A DNA stretch of 8,789 bases from JBCDLI01 sp038745535 (GTDB lineage Bacteria; Pseudomonadota; Alphaproteobacteria; Rhizobiales; Rhizobiaceae), in assembly GCA_038745535.1 (NCBI GenBank), contig JBCDLI010000073.1:1-8789 (forward strand), written 5' to 3'. Both the position numbers and the translations under genes were made by a program. Under the pieces are notes generated by a model, which had not been told where the DNA came from, did no database searches, and saw only the letters and a list, made by a program, of their open reading frames with translations. Shown one piece after another: positions 1 to 6,365 of this stretch; position 1 is the first letter of the stretch, and every line of letters starts with the position of its first letter.

Positions 1-272
1 CCCGCGAAGTAGTTCATCTTCACAAGCTGATCTCGCACGACGTCGGCGATGCTCTCGCGGCCATACCCGACATTGACTGTCCAGACGCCGCCAGACACAC
101 AATCGAGGTGTTCGCGACCCGCTTGGTTCCAGACGCGCATCCCCTTCCCCTCGATAATCATCAATGGGTCGGTATCATCAAACTTTTTGTGCTGCATCAG
201 ATGATGCCAGACATGGGCCTTATCGGCTTCGATGATGGCCTGAATATCATTCGGGTTTGGCGCAACGTTCAT
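1..272 (-). CDS. Class III PLP-dependent aminotransferase, N-terminal part (taurine-pyruvate aminotransferase-like)
   Basis: This is the first 90 codons of a fold-type I, class III (omega) aminotransferase; the rest lies off the left edge. I translated it from the minus strand. Recognisable features are V-W-H-H-L-M-Q-H near residue 21, I-I-E-G-K-G-M-R-V-W near 39, and S-G-G-V-W-T-V-N-V-G-Y-G at 60-71, the block that precedes the cofactor region in this family. The order HLMQH / EGKGMRV / SGGVWTVNVGYGR recalls taurine-pyruvate aminotransferases, which move the amino group of taurine to pyruvate to give sulfoacetaldehyde and alanine. Other members use other omega-amino substrates, so the substrate is not proven, and the catalytic lysine is outside the window. 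The ATG at 270-272 is chosen because GGAG (forward 279-282) sits 6 nt upstream. The gene follows mrp on the same strand after 72 bp, so it may or may not be co-transcribed. Confidence 0.88.
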   Translation of the reverse strand, partial: MNVAPNPNDIQAIIEADKAHVWHHLMQHKKFDDTDPLMIIEGKGMRVWNQAGREHLDCVSGGVWTVNVGYGRESIADVVRDQLVKMNYFA

Positions 273-278
273 GGCTCA

Positions 279-282
279 CTCC
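279..282 (-). promoter_or_regulatory. Ribosome binding site of the aminotransferase gene
   Basis: Read on the minus strand this is GGAG, 6 nt before the ATG at 270-272. It is one of only two clear Shine-Dalgarno sequences in the window and fixes the start of the truncated aminotransferase. Confidence 0.7.
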
Positions 283-316
283 GCGTCTTTGACGATGACG
301 CTAACCAAACCTCAAA

Positions 317-331
317 CCGCAATCAATGCGG
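317..331 (-). terminator. Small hairpin between mrp and the aminotransferase gene, possible weak terminator
   Basis: On the minus strand the sequence is CCGCA-TTGAT-TGCGG, a perfect 5-bp stem with a 5-nt loop, starting 14 nt past the mrp stop. It is followed by TTTGAGGTTT rather than a clean T run, so intrinsic termination would be weak. It could instead be an mRNA end-processing structure or chance. Confidence 0.25.
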
Positions 332-344
332 CTCTAATGCGACG

Positions 345-1454
345 CTATTCGAAGATTATCTTCGGTTTAGCGCCTGAGCCTTTTTCGATTGAGACCCGCT
401 CCCAAACGCGCTCGGCAATTTTGGTGTAGTGCGATGCGTTGTCGGCTTCGTCCTCAACACTCACAACCGGGGTTCCTGCGTCAGAGAGTTCACGAATTTG
501 CATCAGCAGAGGGACAGCGCCCAAAAAGGGGACGCCAAGCCTTTTCGCCTCTTTTTCTGCACCGGCATGACCGAAGATTTCGTATCTCTTGCCGGTATCT
601 GGGCATTCGAAATAACTCATGTTCTCCACAACGCCCAGAATTGGCACGTTGACCTTTTGAAACATCGCGATCCCCTTGCGGGCGTCTATGAGTGCAAGAT
701 CCTGCGGCGTGGAGACAATTATAGCGCCAGACAGCGGCACCTTCTGTGACATGGTCAGTTGAGCATCGCCGGTGCCGGGCGGCATGTCTACAACGAGCAC
801 GTCGAGTTTGCCCCAGTGCACATCGCTCAACATTTGGTTGATTGCGGTCGTCACCATGGGTCCGCGCCAAACCATTGGCGTCTCTTCGCCGACCAGAAAA
901 CCCATCGACATCACTTTCATGCCGTAGGCTTCCAGCGGATGAAACGTCTTGCCACCGGCGGGTGTTGGTTTGGCGTTTACACCTAATAGTCTTGGAATGG
1001 ATGGGCCATAGATATCGACATCCAGAACCCCCACGCGAAGACCGAGACCCTGCAGACCGAGAGCAACATTTACGGTTGTTGTTGACTTGCCGACGCCGCC
1101 CTTGCCCGACGCGACTGCGATGATCGCGCCCACACCACCAATGCCAGATTTCTTGGCTCCCGGTCGGCTAGGCGCTGCTTGCGCTGGTGTTTGTTTCTTG
1201 TCCGCGGTGAGAACGGCAATCGCTTTGGTCACACCGGGCACGGACGCCGCTGCTGCTTCTGCTGCACGTCGCAACGGTTCCAGGCGTTCTGCCTCATCGG
1301 GAGGAACAGTGATTGAAAAGAAGACCTGAGCATTTTTTGAGACCATGCCGGAGACCATTCCGGCTTCAATGATGTTGGATTGACCGCCGGGATCAGGAAT
1401 GTTCCTCAAGGCGTCGCGGACTTGATCAAGTGGGTCGGACAAGGAAGGCCTCAT
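345..1454 (-). CDS. mrp: Mrp/ApbC family iron-sulfur cluster carrier P-loop ATPase
   Basis: This 369-residue protein belongs to the Mrp/ApbC/NBP35 group, cytosolic dimeric ATPases that carry Fe-S clusters to apo-enzymes. Residues about 5-80 form an N-terminal MIP18/DUF59 domain. A variable Ala/Pro/Lys-rich linker follows at 82-107, then the ParA/MinD-like NTPase from about 109. The deviant Walker A motif is S-G-K-G-G-V-G-K-S-T at 116-125, switch I contains D-V-D-I-Y-G-P-S at 145-152, and the Walker B-like V-V-D-M-P-P-G-T-G-D is at 221-230. The family's CxxC is incomplete: after N-M-S-Y-F the sequence is E-C-P-D-T-G, so C284 remains but the second cysteine is T287. As I recall, alphaproteobacterial Mrp proteins often read APDTG here, so this is lineage-typical rather than damage. 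The start is fixed by an in-frame stop (TGA, forward 1464-1466) three codons before the ATG. No good Shine-Dalgarno sequence is visible. Length matches the family. Confidence 0.96.
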   Translation of the reverse strand: MRPSLSDPLDQVRDALRNIPDPGGQSNIIEAGMVSGMVSKNAQVFFSITVPPDEAERLEPLRRAAEAAAASVPGVTKAIAVLTADKKQTPAQAAPSRPGAKKSGIGGVGAIIAVASGKGGVGKSTTTVNVALGLQGLGLRVGVLDVDIYGPSIPRLLGVNAKPTPAGGKTFHPLEAYGMKVMSMGFLVGEETPMVWRGPMVTTAINQMLSDVHWGKLDVLVVDMPPGTGDAQLTMSQKVPLSGAIIVSTPQDLALIDARKGIAMFQKVNVPILGVVENMSYFECPDTGKRYEIFGHAGAEKEAKRLGVPFLGAVPLLMQIRELSDAGTPVVSVEDEADNASHYTKIAERVWERVSIEKGSGAKPKIIFE

Positions 1455-1541
1455 GCGGTGCGATCACAAGATAGGCAGTTATGCAAGCCGAGAAAAGGAA
1501 ACGAGCAGCGTATTATTGCGCTTAGTCCGTCTTTCGCCCGA

Positions 1542-1895
1542 TCACCGTGATGGTCGCGTCAGGATGTAGCTGGCCGCGGCTACGATACAAAAGGCTTGGA
1601 CCACGATTATCACTGGCCTCACGCCCATCGCTAAGCTGACACTAAGGGCGCCGAACATCATAAGTAGCGCGAGCACCTTGTAGCGGGGTGCAATTGCGCC
1701 GCGTTGACGCCAATCCGCGATAATCGGCCCGAATATGCGGCTCTCGACAAGCTTTTGTTCTAAACGCGGCGATGAGCGCGCAAATGCAAAAACCGCGAGG
1801 AGCACCAGCGGCGTGGTTGGCAGAAGCGGCACAACAACTCCAATCGCGCCTAACGCGAGCGCCAAAAACCCAACAATTAGCCAGATGAAACGCAT
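1542..1895 (-). CDS. DUF454 (YbaN-like) small inner-membrane protein
   Basis: This 117-residue integral membrane protein carries the DUF454 signature: a first hydrophobic stretch at about 4-22, V-V-P-L-L-P-T-T-P at 21-29, a second hydrophobic stretch to A39, then A-R-S-S-P-R-L at 39-45. F-G-P-I-I-A-D-W at 55-62 and a K-V-L-type sequence at 73 come before two more hydrophobic stretches (about 73-91 and 93-112). Length is normal for the family. The molecular role of DUF454 proteins is not known to me, so I assign none. The ATG at 1893-1895 is preceded by AAGGA, but 13 nt away, longer than optimal. mrp starts 87 bp downstream on the same strand, so co-transcription is possible. The gene is divergent from acnB across a 381-bp gap. 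Confidence 0.9.
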   Translation of the reverse strand: MRFIWLIVGFLALALGAIGVVVPLLPTTPLVLLAVFAFARSSPRLEQKLVESRIFGPIIADWRQRGAIAPRYKVLALLMMFGALSVSLAMGVRPVIIVVQAFCIVAAASYILTRPSR

Positions 1896-1994
1896 GACGG
1901 CGATATGGTCCTTACGAGGCGTCTTATCCCCTCAATCTAGACTATTTTTGTCTTTTTATTTCTCTACTTTTCGTGAGAGTGGACGACGAAGAAT

Positions 1995-2011
1995 TTTGTG
2001 CATGGCACAAA
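1995..2011. promoter_or_regulatory. Perfect inverted repeat TTTGTGC-N3-GCACAAA, candidate operator
   Basis: Two perfect 7-bp arms, TTTGTGC (1995-2001) and GCACAAA (2005-2011), flank ATG. A 17-bp dyad of this shape is typical of a dimeric repressor or activator site. It lies 266 bp before acnB and 99 bp before the DUF454 gene. A lone TTTGTGC half-site occurs at 2060-2066 and a related weaker dyad at 2101-2113. I cannot match it with confidence to a known regulator. Confidence 0.5.
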
Positions 2012-2085
2012 TTTAACCAGTGTTTTGAGGTGTTTAAATCCGATACGACTTATGTAGTTTTTGTGCTATTCGCTTTGCGTCGGTC

Positions 2086-2095
2086 ACGCATGCGT
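2086..2095. repeat. 10-bp perfect palindrome ACGCATGCGT
   Basis: ACGCATGCGT equals its own reverse complement and symmetry stops at 10 bp. It lies between the candidate half-site at 2060-2066 and the weak dyad at 2101-2113. It could be a protein-binding site, but a palindrome this short can arise by chance. Confidence 0.3.
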
Positions 2096-2100
2096 CTGAA

Positions 2101-2113
2101 TTTGTGAGACAAA
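2101..2113. promoter_or_regulatory. Weak dyad TTTGT-N3-ACAAA, possible second operator
   Basis: The arms TTTGT (2101-2105) and ACAAA (2109-2113) are separated by GAG. Arm sequence and 3-nt spacing match the core of the stronger palindrome at 1995-2011, so one regulator could bind both. It sits just upstream of the TATAAC hexamer at 2145-2150, at about -50 if that is the -10 element. Confidence 0.35.
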
Positions 2114-2130
2114 ACGGTGACGCACTGTCA

Positions 2131-2141
2131 ACGGGCCCCGT
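2131..2141. repeat. 11-bp dyad ACGGG-C-CCCGT
   Basis: The arms ACGGG and CCCGT are perfect with one central base. It lies 3 bp upstream of the TATAAC hexamer at 2145-2150, where it would fall between -35 and -10. The loop is too short for an RNA hairpin, so if functional it would act as a DNA site. Confidence 0.2.
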
Positions 2142-2144
2142 CTT

Positions 2145-2150
2145 TATAAC
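2145..2150 (+). promoter_or_regulatory. Possible -10 element of acnB (TATAAC)
   Basis: TATAAC matches the sigma-70 -10 consensus at five of six bases. It lies 126 bp before the acnB ATG, giving a predicted start point near 2157. No good -35 hexamer sits 16-18 bp upstream: the closest, CTGTCA at 2125-2130, leaves only 14 bp. The call is therefore tentative. Confidence 0.3.
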
Positions 2151-2217
2151 TATTCCAGACTGCTTGTCTCTAAAGCGGCGTTCGCTTATCTCGAACCTAG
2201 TAAGCCGATCATTGCCA

Positions 2218-2250
2218 GCCGCTTTTACCGTGCAAACTGGCGTGTTGCGG
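2218..2250 (+). other. Possible 5'-UTR hairpin before acnB
   Basis: GCCGC (2218-2222) can pair with GCGGC (2246-2250), and a competing pairing joins GCCAG (2214-2218) with CTGGC (2237-2241). The downstream sequence ACCCTTTTT ends just before the acnB ribosome binding region. Mutually exclusive pairings followed by a T run recall attenuators, but the stems are short and the loop is long. I match it to no known riboswitch. Confidence 0.2.
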
Positions 2251-2276
2251 CACCCTTTTTATGCGTAGGGATCGCC

Positions 2277-5072
2277 ATGAGTTTATACACTGAATATTTG
2301 GACGAAATTGAAACCCGTAAGGCTCAGGACCTAAACCCTAAGCCGATCGATGCTGCTCCTCTGGTCGAAGAGTTGATTGCGCAGATAAAGGACGTGAACC
2401 ACGAGCATCGAGCTGACTCTCTCAACTTCTTCATCTACAACACGCTGCCGGGCACGACGAGTGCTGCAGGCGCGAAGTCGAAGTTTCTAAAAGAGATCAT
2501 TCTTGGCGAAGCGGTGGTTGAAGAGATCATGCCGGAATTCGCATTTGAGTTGCTGTCTCACATGAAGGGCGGCCCTTCTGTTGAGGTGCTGCTCGATCTA
2601 GCGCTTGGCGAAGACGAAAAGATCGCGACGGAGGCAGCAACGGTCCTGAAAACGCAGGTGTTCCTTTACGAAGCAGACACCGAGCGCCTCAAGGAGGCGT
2701 TTGACGCGGGCAACGCAATCGCGAAAGACATTCTTGAGAGCTACGCGAAGGCTGAATTCTTCACGAAGCTTCCAGACGTCGACGAAGTGGTGAAAGTGGT
2801 CACGTATATCGCTGCCGAAGGCGATATTTCCACCGACCTTCTTTCACCGGGCAACCAAGCTCACTCGCGCTCCGACCGTGAACTGCACGGCAAGTGCATG
2901 ATCACGCCGGAGGCGCAGCAAGAAATTTTGGACCTGCAAAAGCAGCACCCGGATAAGCGCGTCATGCTGATCGCTGAAAAGGGCACGATGGGTGTGGGTT
3001 CATCGCGGATGTCGGGCGTAAACAACGTCGCGCTGTGGGCAGGTAAACAGGCAAGCCCCTACGTTCCATTTGTGAACATCGCTCCCGTGGTTGCCGGAAC
3101 GAACGGCATTTCACCGATCTTCCTGACGACGGTTGGCGTGACCGGTGGCATCGGCATCGACCTGAAAAACTGGGTCAAAAAAGTCGACGCGGACGGTAAG
3201 CCGATCCTCAACAACAATGGTGATCCGGTTCTTGAGCAGAAATATTCGGTCGAGACTGGCACCGTGTTGACCGTCAATACAAAGACGAAAAAGCTCTACG
3301 ACGAGACTGGCGAAGAAGAGCTCGTCGACATCTCCGATTCCTTCACGCCGCAAAAGCTGGAGTTCATGAAGGCAGGCGGTTCCTACGCAATCGTCTTCGG
3401 CAAGAAGCTCCAGACATTTGCCGCTGAAACACTCGGCATTGAAGCACCGTTGGTGTTTGCACCTTCAAAAGAGATTTCGCACGAGGGCCAAGGCCTGACG
3501 GCGGTTGAGAAAATCTTCAACGCAAATGCGGTGGGCGTGGTGCCGGGCAAGGTGCTGCATGCTGGATCAGACGTGCGCGTCACTGTGAACATCGTGGGTT
3601 CGCAGGACACGACCGGCCTGATGACGAGCCAAGAGCTGGAAGCGATGGCGGCTACCGTGATTTCACCGAAGGTCGACGGGGCGTATCAGTCCGGCTGTCA
3701 CACTGCGTCTGTTTGGGATTTGAAGGCGCAAGCCAATATCCCACGCCTGATGTCGTTCATGAACAAATTTGGCCTCATCACTGCGCGTGATCCGAAGAAC
3801 GTCTATCACTCGATGACGGACGTGATTCACAAGGTGCTTAACGACATCACTGTCAGTGACTGGGATATCATCATCGGTGGCGACTCTCACACGCGCATGT
3901 CTAAAGGGGTTGCATTCGGTGCCGACTCAGGAACTGTCGCGCTCGCGCTCGCGACCGGAGAGGCGACCATGCCGATCCCGGAATCGGTTAAAGTGACATT
4001 CAAGGGTCAAATGGCGCCCTATATGGATTTCCGCGACGTAGTGCACGCCACGCAAGCCCAGATGCTGCAGCAGTTTGGCGACAACGTCTTCCAGGGCCGC
4101 GTCATCGAGGTCCACATCGGCACGTTGATGGCTGACCAAGCCTTCACGTTCACCGACTGGACTGCCGAGATGAAGGCGAAAGCGTCGGTATGTATCTCAA
4201 ACGACGAAACACTGATCCAGTCGCTTGAACTCGCAAAAAGCCGCATTCAAACCATGATCGACAAGGGCATGGATAATGAAGTGCAAACACTGCAAGGCCT
4301 AATCGACAAGGCCGATAAGCGCATTGGCGAAATTCGCTCCGGCGAGAAGCCAGCACTGGCACCGGATGCAAACGCGAAATACTTCGCCGAAGTAGTTGTC
4401 GATCTTGACCAGATCGTTGAACCGATTATTGCCGACCCGGACGTCAACAATATCGACGTCTCCAAGCGCTACACCCATGATACCATTCGTCCGGTTTCCT
4501 ACTACGGTGCCGAGAAGAAGGTTGACCTTGGGTTTGTAGGCTCCTGCATGGTGCACAAGGGCGACATGAAGATCGTCGCGCAAATGCTCCGCAACCTCGA
4601 GAAAGCGTCGGGCAAGGTGGAGTTTAATGCACCGCTTGTGGTGGCAGCGCCAACCTACAACATCATCGATGAGTTGAAGGAAGAGGGCGACTGGGAAGTT
4701 CTGCAGAAGTATTCCGGCTTTGAGTTTAGCGATGACGCGCCGAAGAACGAAGCGCGCACCGAGTATGAGAACATTCTCTATCTCGAACGGCCTGGTTGTA
4801 ACCTCTGCATGGGCAACCAAGAAAAGGCGGAGAAGGGCGACACGGTTCTAGCGACTTCGACGCGCCTCTTCCAAGGCCGTGTTGTGGAAGACGCGGGTGA
4901 CAAAAAGGGGGAATCGCTCCTCGCTTCAACTCCAGTCGTGGTACTTTCAGCTATTCTAGGTCGTACACCGACGCTGGAAGAATACACGACAGCGGTTGAA
5001 GGCATTGATCTGACGAAGTTCGCGCCGCCGCAAGGCCAAACGCCAATCGATCCAAAATCGGTCCACTATTGA
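2277..5072 (+). CDS. acnB: Aconitate hydratase B (possible 2-methylisocitrate dehydratase activity)
   Basis: AcnB interconverts citrate and isocitrate through cis-aconitate in the TCA and glyoxylate cycles. Family members also hydrate 2-methyl-cis-aconitate in the methylcitrate cycle. The order is typical of AcnB: an N-terminal HEAT-like helical domain (about 1-160), a swivel domain with G-V-G-S-S-R-M-S at 239-246, then the catalytic domains with V-G-S-Q-D-T-T-G at 440-447, S-G-C-H-T-A at 472-477 and G-G-D-S-H-T-R at 534-540. The 4Fe-4S ligands are C757 (G-S-C-M), C841 and C844 (P-G-C-N-L-C-M-G-N-Q). S-T-R-L-F-Q-G-R at 861-868 is the substrate-arginine region. At 931 residues it is about 65 longer than E. 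coli AcnB, with extra sequence around 300-356 and between the cluster cysteines (84 residues apart versus 59). From memory this long form and its wording resemble Bacteroidota AcnB. The ATG follows a weak AGGG. A solute-binding-like gene starts 19 bp downstream and is probably co-transcribed. Confidence 0.98.
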   Translation: MSLYTEYLDEIETRKAQDLNPKPIDAAPLVEELIAQIKDVNHEHRADSLNFFIYNTLPGTTSAAGAKSKFLKEIILGEAVVEEIMPEFAFELLSHMKGGPSVEVLLDLALGEDEKIATEAATVLKTQVFLYEADTERLKEAFDAGNAIAKDILESYAKAEFFTKLPDVDEVVKVVTYIAAEGDISTDLLSPGNQAHSRSDRELHGKCMITPEAQQEILDLQKQHPDKRVMLIAEKGTMGVGSSRMSGVNNVALWAGKQASPYVPFVNIAPVVAGTNGISPIFLTTVGVTGGIGIDLKNWVKKVDADGKPILNNNGDPVLEQKYSVETGTVLTVNTKTKKLYDETGEEELVDISDSFTPQKLEFMKAGGSYAIVFGKKLQTFAAETLGIEAPLVFAPSKEISHEGQGLTAVEKIFNANAVGVVPGKVLHAGSDVRVTVNIVGSQDTTGLMTSQELEAMAATVISPKVDGAYQSGCHTASVWDLKAQANIPRLMSFMNKFGLITARDPKNVYHSMTDVIHKVLNDITVSDWDIIIGGDSHTRMSKGVAFGADSGTVALALATGEATMPIPESVKVTFKGQMAPYMDFRDVVHATQAQMLQQFGDNVFQGRVIEVHIGTLMADQAFTFTDWTAEMKAKASVCISNDETLIQSLELAKSRIQTMIDKGMDNEVQTLQGLIDKADKRIGEIRSGEKPALAPDANAKYFAEVVVDLDQIVEPIIADPDVNNIDVSKRYTHDTIRPVSYYGAEKKVDLGFVGSCMVHKGDMKIVAQMLRNLEKASGKVEFNAPLVVAAPTYNIIDELKEEGDWEVLQKYSGFEFSDDAPKNEARTEYENILYLERPGCNLCMGNQEKAEKGDTVLATSTRLFQGRVVEDAGDKKGESLLASTPVVVLSAILGRTPTLEEYTTAVEGIDLTKFAPPQGQTPIDPKSVHY

Positions 5073-5091
5073 TCGAGTAAGATCGATTTCG

Positions 5092-5868
5092 GTGACATCT
5101 CTAAAAGACAGCGTGGCAAAGCTAAACGCCGCGCTGTCTTCCCCTCCTCAAGACATCATCAAAATTCTCGCACCTTCAGGGACGCTTCGGGCTGGCATCA
5201 ACCTGAGTAATTTCCTGCTTGTGAGTGGGGAAGAAGAAAATGGCGATCCTGTCGGTGTATCGCCGAGCTTGGCTTCCGTTCTAGGAGACGTGATCGGCTG
5301 CGACGTGGAGTACATCGGTTTTTCATCCCCGGGAAAAGTGGCCGACGCCGCAAAAGAAAACGCGTGGGATATCGGCAATATCGGCGCGGACCCGGCGCGG
5401 GCCAAATTTATCTCATTCACGGATGCCTATTGCGAAATTGAGGCGACTTTTATCGTCCGCGAGGGATCTGCTTTGGAAGACTTTCGGCAAATTGATCAGC
5501 CAAGCGTGCGCATCGCGACGAAGAAGCGTGCTGCTTATGCGCTCTGGCTGGAACGCCACATCCAGCAGGCTGAACTTGTGCAGTTCGATTCAATTGACGC
5601 GTCCTATGATGGATTTATGGATCGAGGCATTGATGTTTTAGCCGGGCTTCGTCCACGCTTGCTCGACGATGTGGAACGCGACGACAGCCTGAAGCTATTG
5701 CCCGGTAGGTTTATGGCTGTGCAACAGGCTATTGGCACCCCCAAAGATCGCGGCGACGAGGTTCTCGAATTTTTGCGAGGATTTGTGGACCATGCCAAGA
5801 CTTCAGGCCTCATTGCCGCGCTGATTGAACACCACGGAATGACCGGACGCCTTTCGGTCGCCGGTTAG
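5092..5868 (+). CDS. Solute-binding-protein-fold (SBP family 3) protein without signal peptide
   Basis: The 258-residue product has the pattern of an extracellular solute-binding protein family 3 domain. L-A-P-S-G-T-L-R-A-G-I-N at 26-37 is the first strand, followed by G-V-S-P-S-L-A at 55-61, W-D-I-G-N-I-G-A-D at 92-100, F-T-D-A-Y at 109-113, D-V-L-A-G-L-R at 181-187 and A-V-Q-Q-A-I-G-T-P at 209-217. Such proteins usually bind amino acids for ABC transporters in the periplasm. Here there is no signal peptide. The frame upstream of the GTG back to the stop at 5011-5013 has no ATG, GTG or TTG and encodes an Arg-rich, non-hydrophobic stretch. The protein is therefore predicted cytosolic, and I recall similar leaderless relatives in Proteobacteria. 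The family includes cyclodehydratase-type enzymes, so binding, sensing or catalysis are all possible. It starts 19 bp after acnB, probably in the same transcript. Its end overlaps the convergent gntK by 4 bp. No permease or ATPase gene lies nearby. Confidence 0.85.
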   Translation: MTSLKDSVAKLNAALSSPPQDIIKILAPSGTLRAGINLSNFLLVSGEEENGDPVGVSPSLASVLGDVIGCDVEYIGFSSPGKVADAAKENAWDIGNIGADPARAKFISFTDAYCEIEATFIVREGSALEDFRQIDQPSVRIATKKRAAYALWLERHIQQAELVQFDSIDASYDGFMDRGIDVLAGLRPRLLDDVERDDSLKLLPGRFMAVQQAIGTPKDRGDEVLEFLRGFVDHAKTSGLIAALIEHHGMTGRLSVAG

Positions 5869-6365
5869 GCTTCCAGCTTTTTGAGTTCAGCCGCAACCTG
5901 ATCGACAATCGATGGCGGTTCGGCGTTGATATCGACTGTAATGGCAAGCTCATTTTTAGGCGGCTCGAGATCGGCAAATTGGCTATCGAGTAGTGATACT
6001 GGCATGAAATGCCCCGTTCGGGCTCGCATTCGTCCCTCTATCAAGTCGCGAGAACCCTCGAGGTGGATGAAACAGACATCGGCGTCCGCCGCTTCACGAA
6101 TGATGTCCCTGTACCGCCTCTTTAGGGCCGAACATCCAACAACGACGGTACCCCGATGTTTCCTCAACTCTTCGCCAACGAGCCGCAGCCAAGGCGCTCG
6201 GTCTTCGTCGGTCAGCGGCGTCCCTTGCTCCATCTTCGCGATATTAGCTTCGGGATGAAGGTGATCGCCATCTATATATGTCCAGCCGAAGCGCTCATGC
6301 AGCGCCTCGCCCACACTGGATTTGCCCGATCCGGCAACGCCCATAATGATCAATTTTTTCAGCAT
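5865..6365 (-). CDS. gntK: Gluconokinase
   Basis: A 166-residue cytosolic kinase that phosphorylates D-gluconate to 6-phosphogluconate with ATP, feeding the Entner-Doudoroff or pentose phosphate route. Walker A is G-V-A-G-S-G-K-S at 9-16. Family motifs follow in order: D-G-D-H-L-H-P-E-A-N at 32-41, K-M at 44-45, T-P-L-T-D-E-D-R-A-P-W-L at 49-60, C-S-A-L-K-R-R-Y-R-D at 78-87, and R-T-G-H-F-M-P followed by L-L-D-S-Q-F at 116-130. Length is usual for GntK. The ATG at 6363-6365 begins directly before the first strand (K-K-L-I-I-M-G), but no clear Shine-Dalgarno sequence precedes it. No gluconate transporter, Edd/Eda or GntR regulator is in the window, so it stands alone. Its stop codon overlaps that of the convergent solute-binding-like gene. 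Confidence 0.95.
   Translation of the reverse strand: MLKKLIIMGVAGSGKSSVGEALHERFGWTYIDGDHLHPEANIAKMEQGTPLTDEDRAPWLRLVGEELRKHRGTVVVGCSALKRRYRDIIREAADADVCFIHLEGSRDLIEGRMRARTGHFMPVSLLDSQFADLEPPKNELAITVDINAEPPSIVDQVAAELKKLEA

Larger units (their letters stand above)
1896..2276. promoter_or_regulatory. Divergent intergenic region between the DUF454 gene and acnB
   Basis: This is the only gene-free stretch over 300 bases. I see no credible coding frame or RNA gene. It holds an AT-rich tract (about 1938-1973) near the DUF454 side, the inverted repeats listed separately (1995-2011, 2086-2095, 2101-2113, 2131-2141), a TATAAC hexamer at 2145-2150 and a possible 5'-UTR hairpin (2218-2250). The acnB promoter must lie in this region unless transcription starts inside the gene. 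No pair of -35 and -10 hexamers with normal spacing is convincing, which would fit an activator-dependent or alternative-sigma promoter. Before the acnB ATG only AGGG (about 2267-2270) resembles a ribosome binding site. Confidence 0.6.

Noticed and set aside
108..377. Plus-strand open frame of 89 codons at the left edge
   Set aside because: It lies antisense to the aminotransferase start and the mrp end, which have clear family motifs. Its translation shows no domain and it is the shadow of the real genes.
490..870. Minus-strand open frame of 126 codons inside mrp
   Set aside because: Same strand as mrp in another frame, Arg/His/Cys-rich translation of no known type; mrp itself is intact across this stretch.
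1510..1530. Weak stem AGCG...CGCT between the DUF454 gene and mrp, considered as a terminator
   Set aside because: Only about 4 bp pair, the loop is AT-rich and no T run follows on either strand.
1938..1973. AT-rich tract with AGAC-N7-GTCT before a T-rich run, resembling a terminator
   Set aside because: The stem is only 4 bp with low GC, and no gene on the plus strand ends just upstream. Better described as an AT-rich promoter-side tract.
2261..2293. Short open frame ATG to TGA (10 codons) overlapping the acnB start out of frame
   Set aside because: Could act as an upstream frame, but it has no ribosome binding site and frames this short arise by chance. The AGGG before acnB lies inside it.
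4299..4820. Minus-strand open frame of 173 codons within acnB
   Set aside because: Fully antisense to the conserved C-terminal cluster-binding part of AcnB, including C757 and nearly reaching C841. Long antisense frames are common in genes with strong codon bias, and no ribosome binding site or domain was seen.
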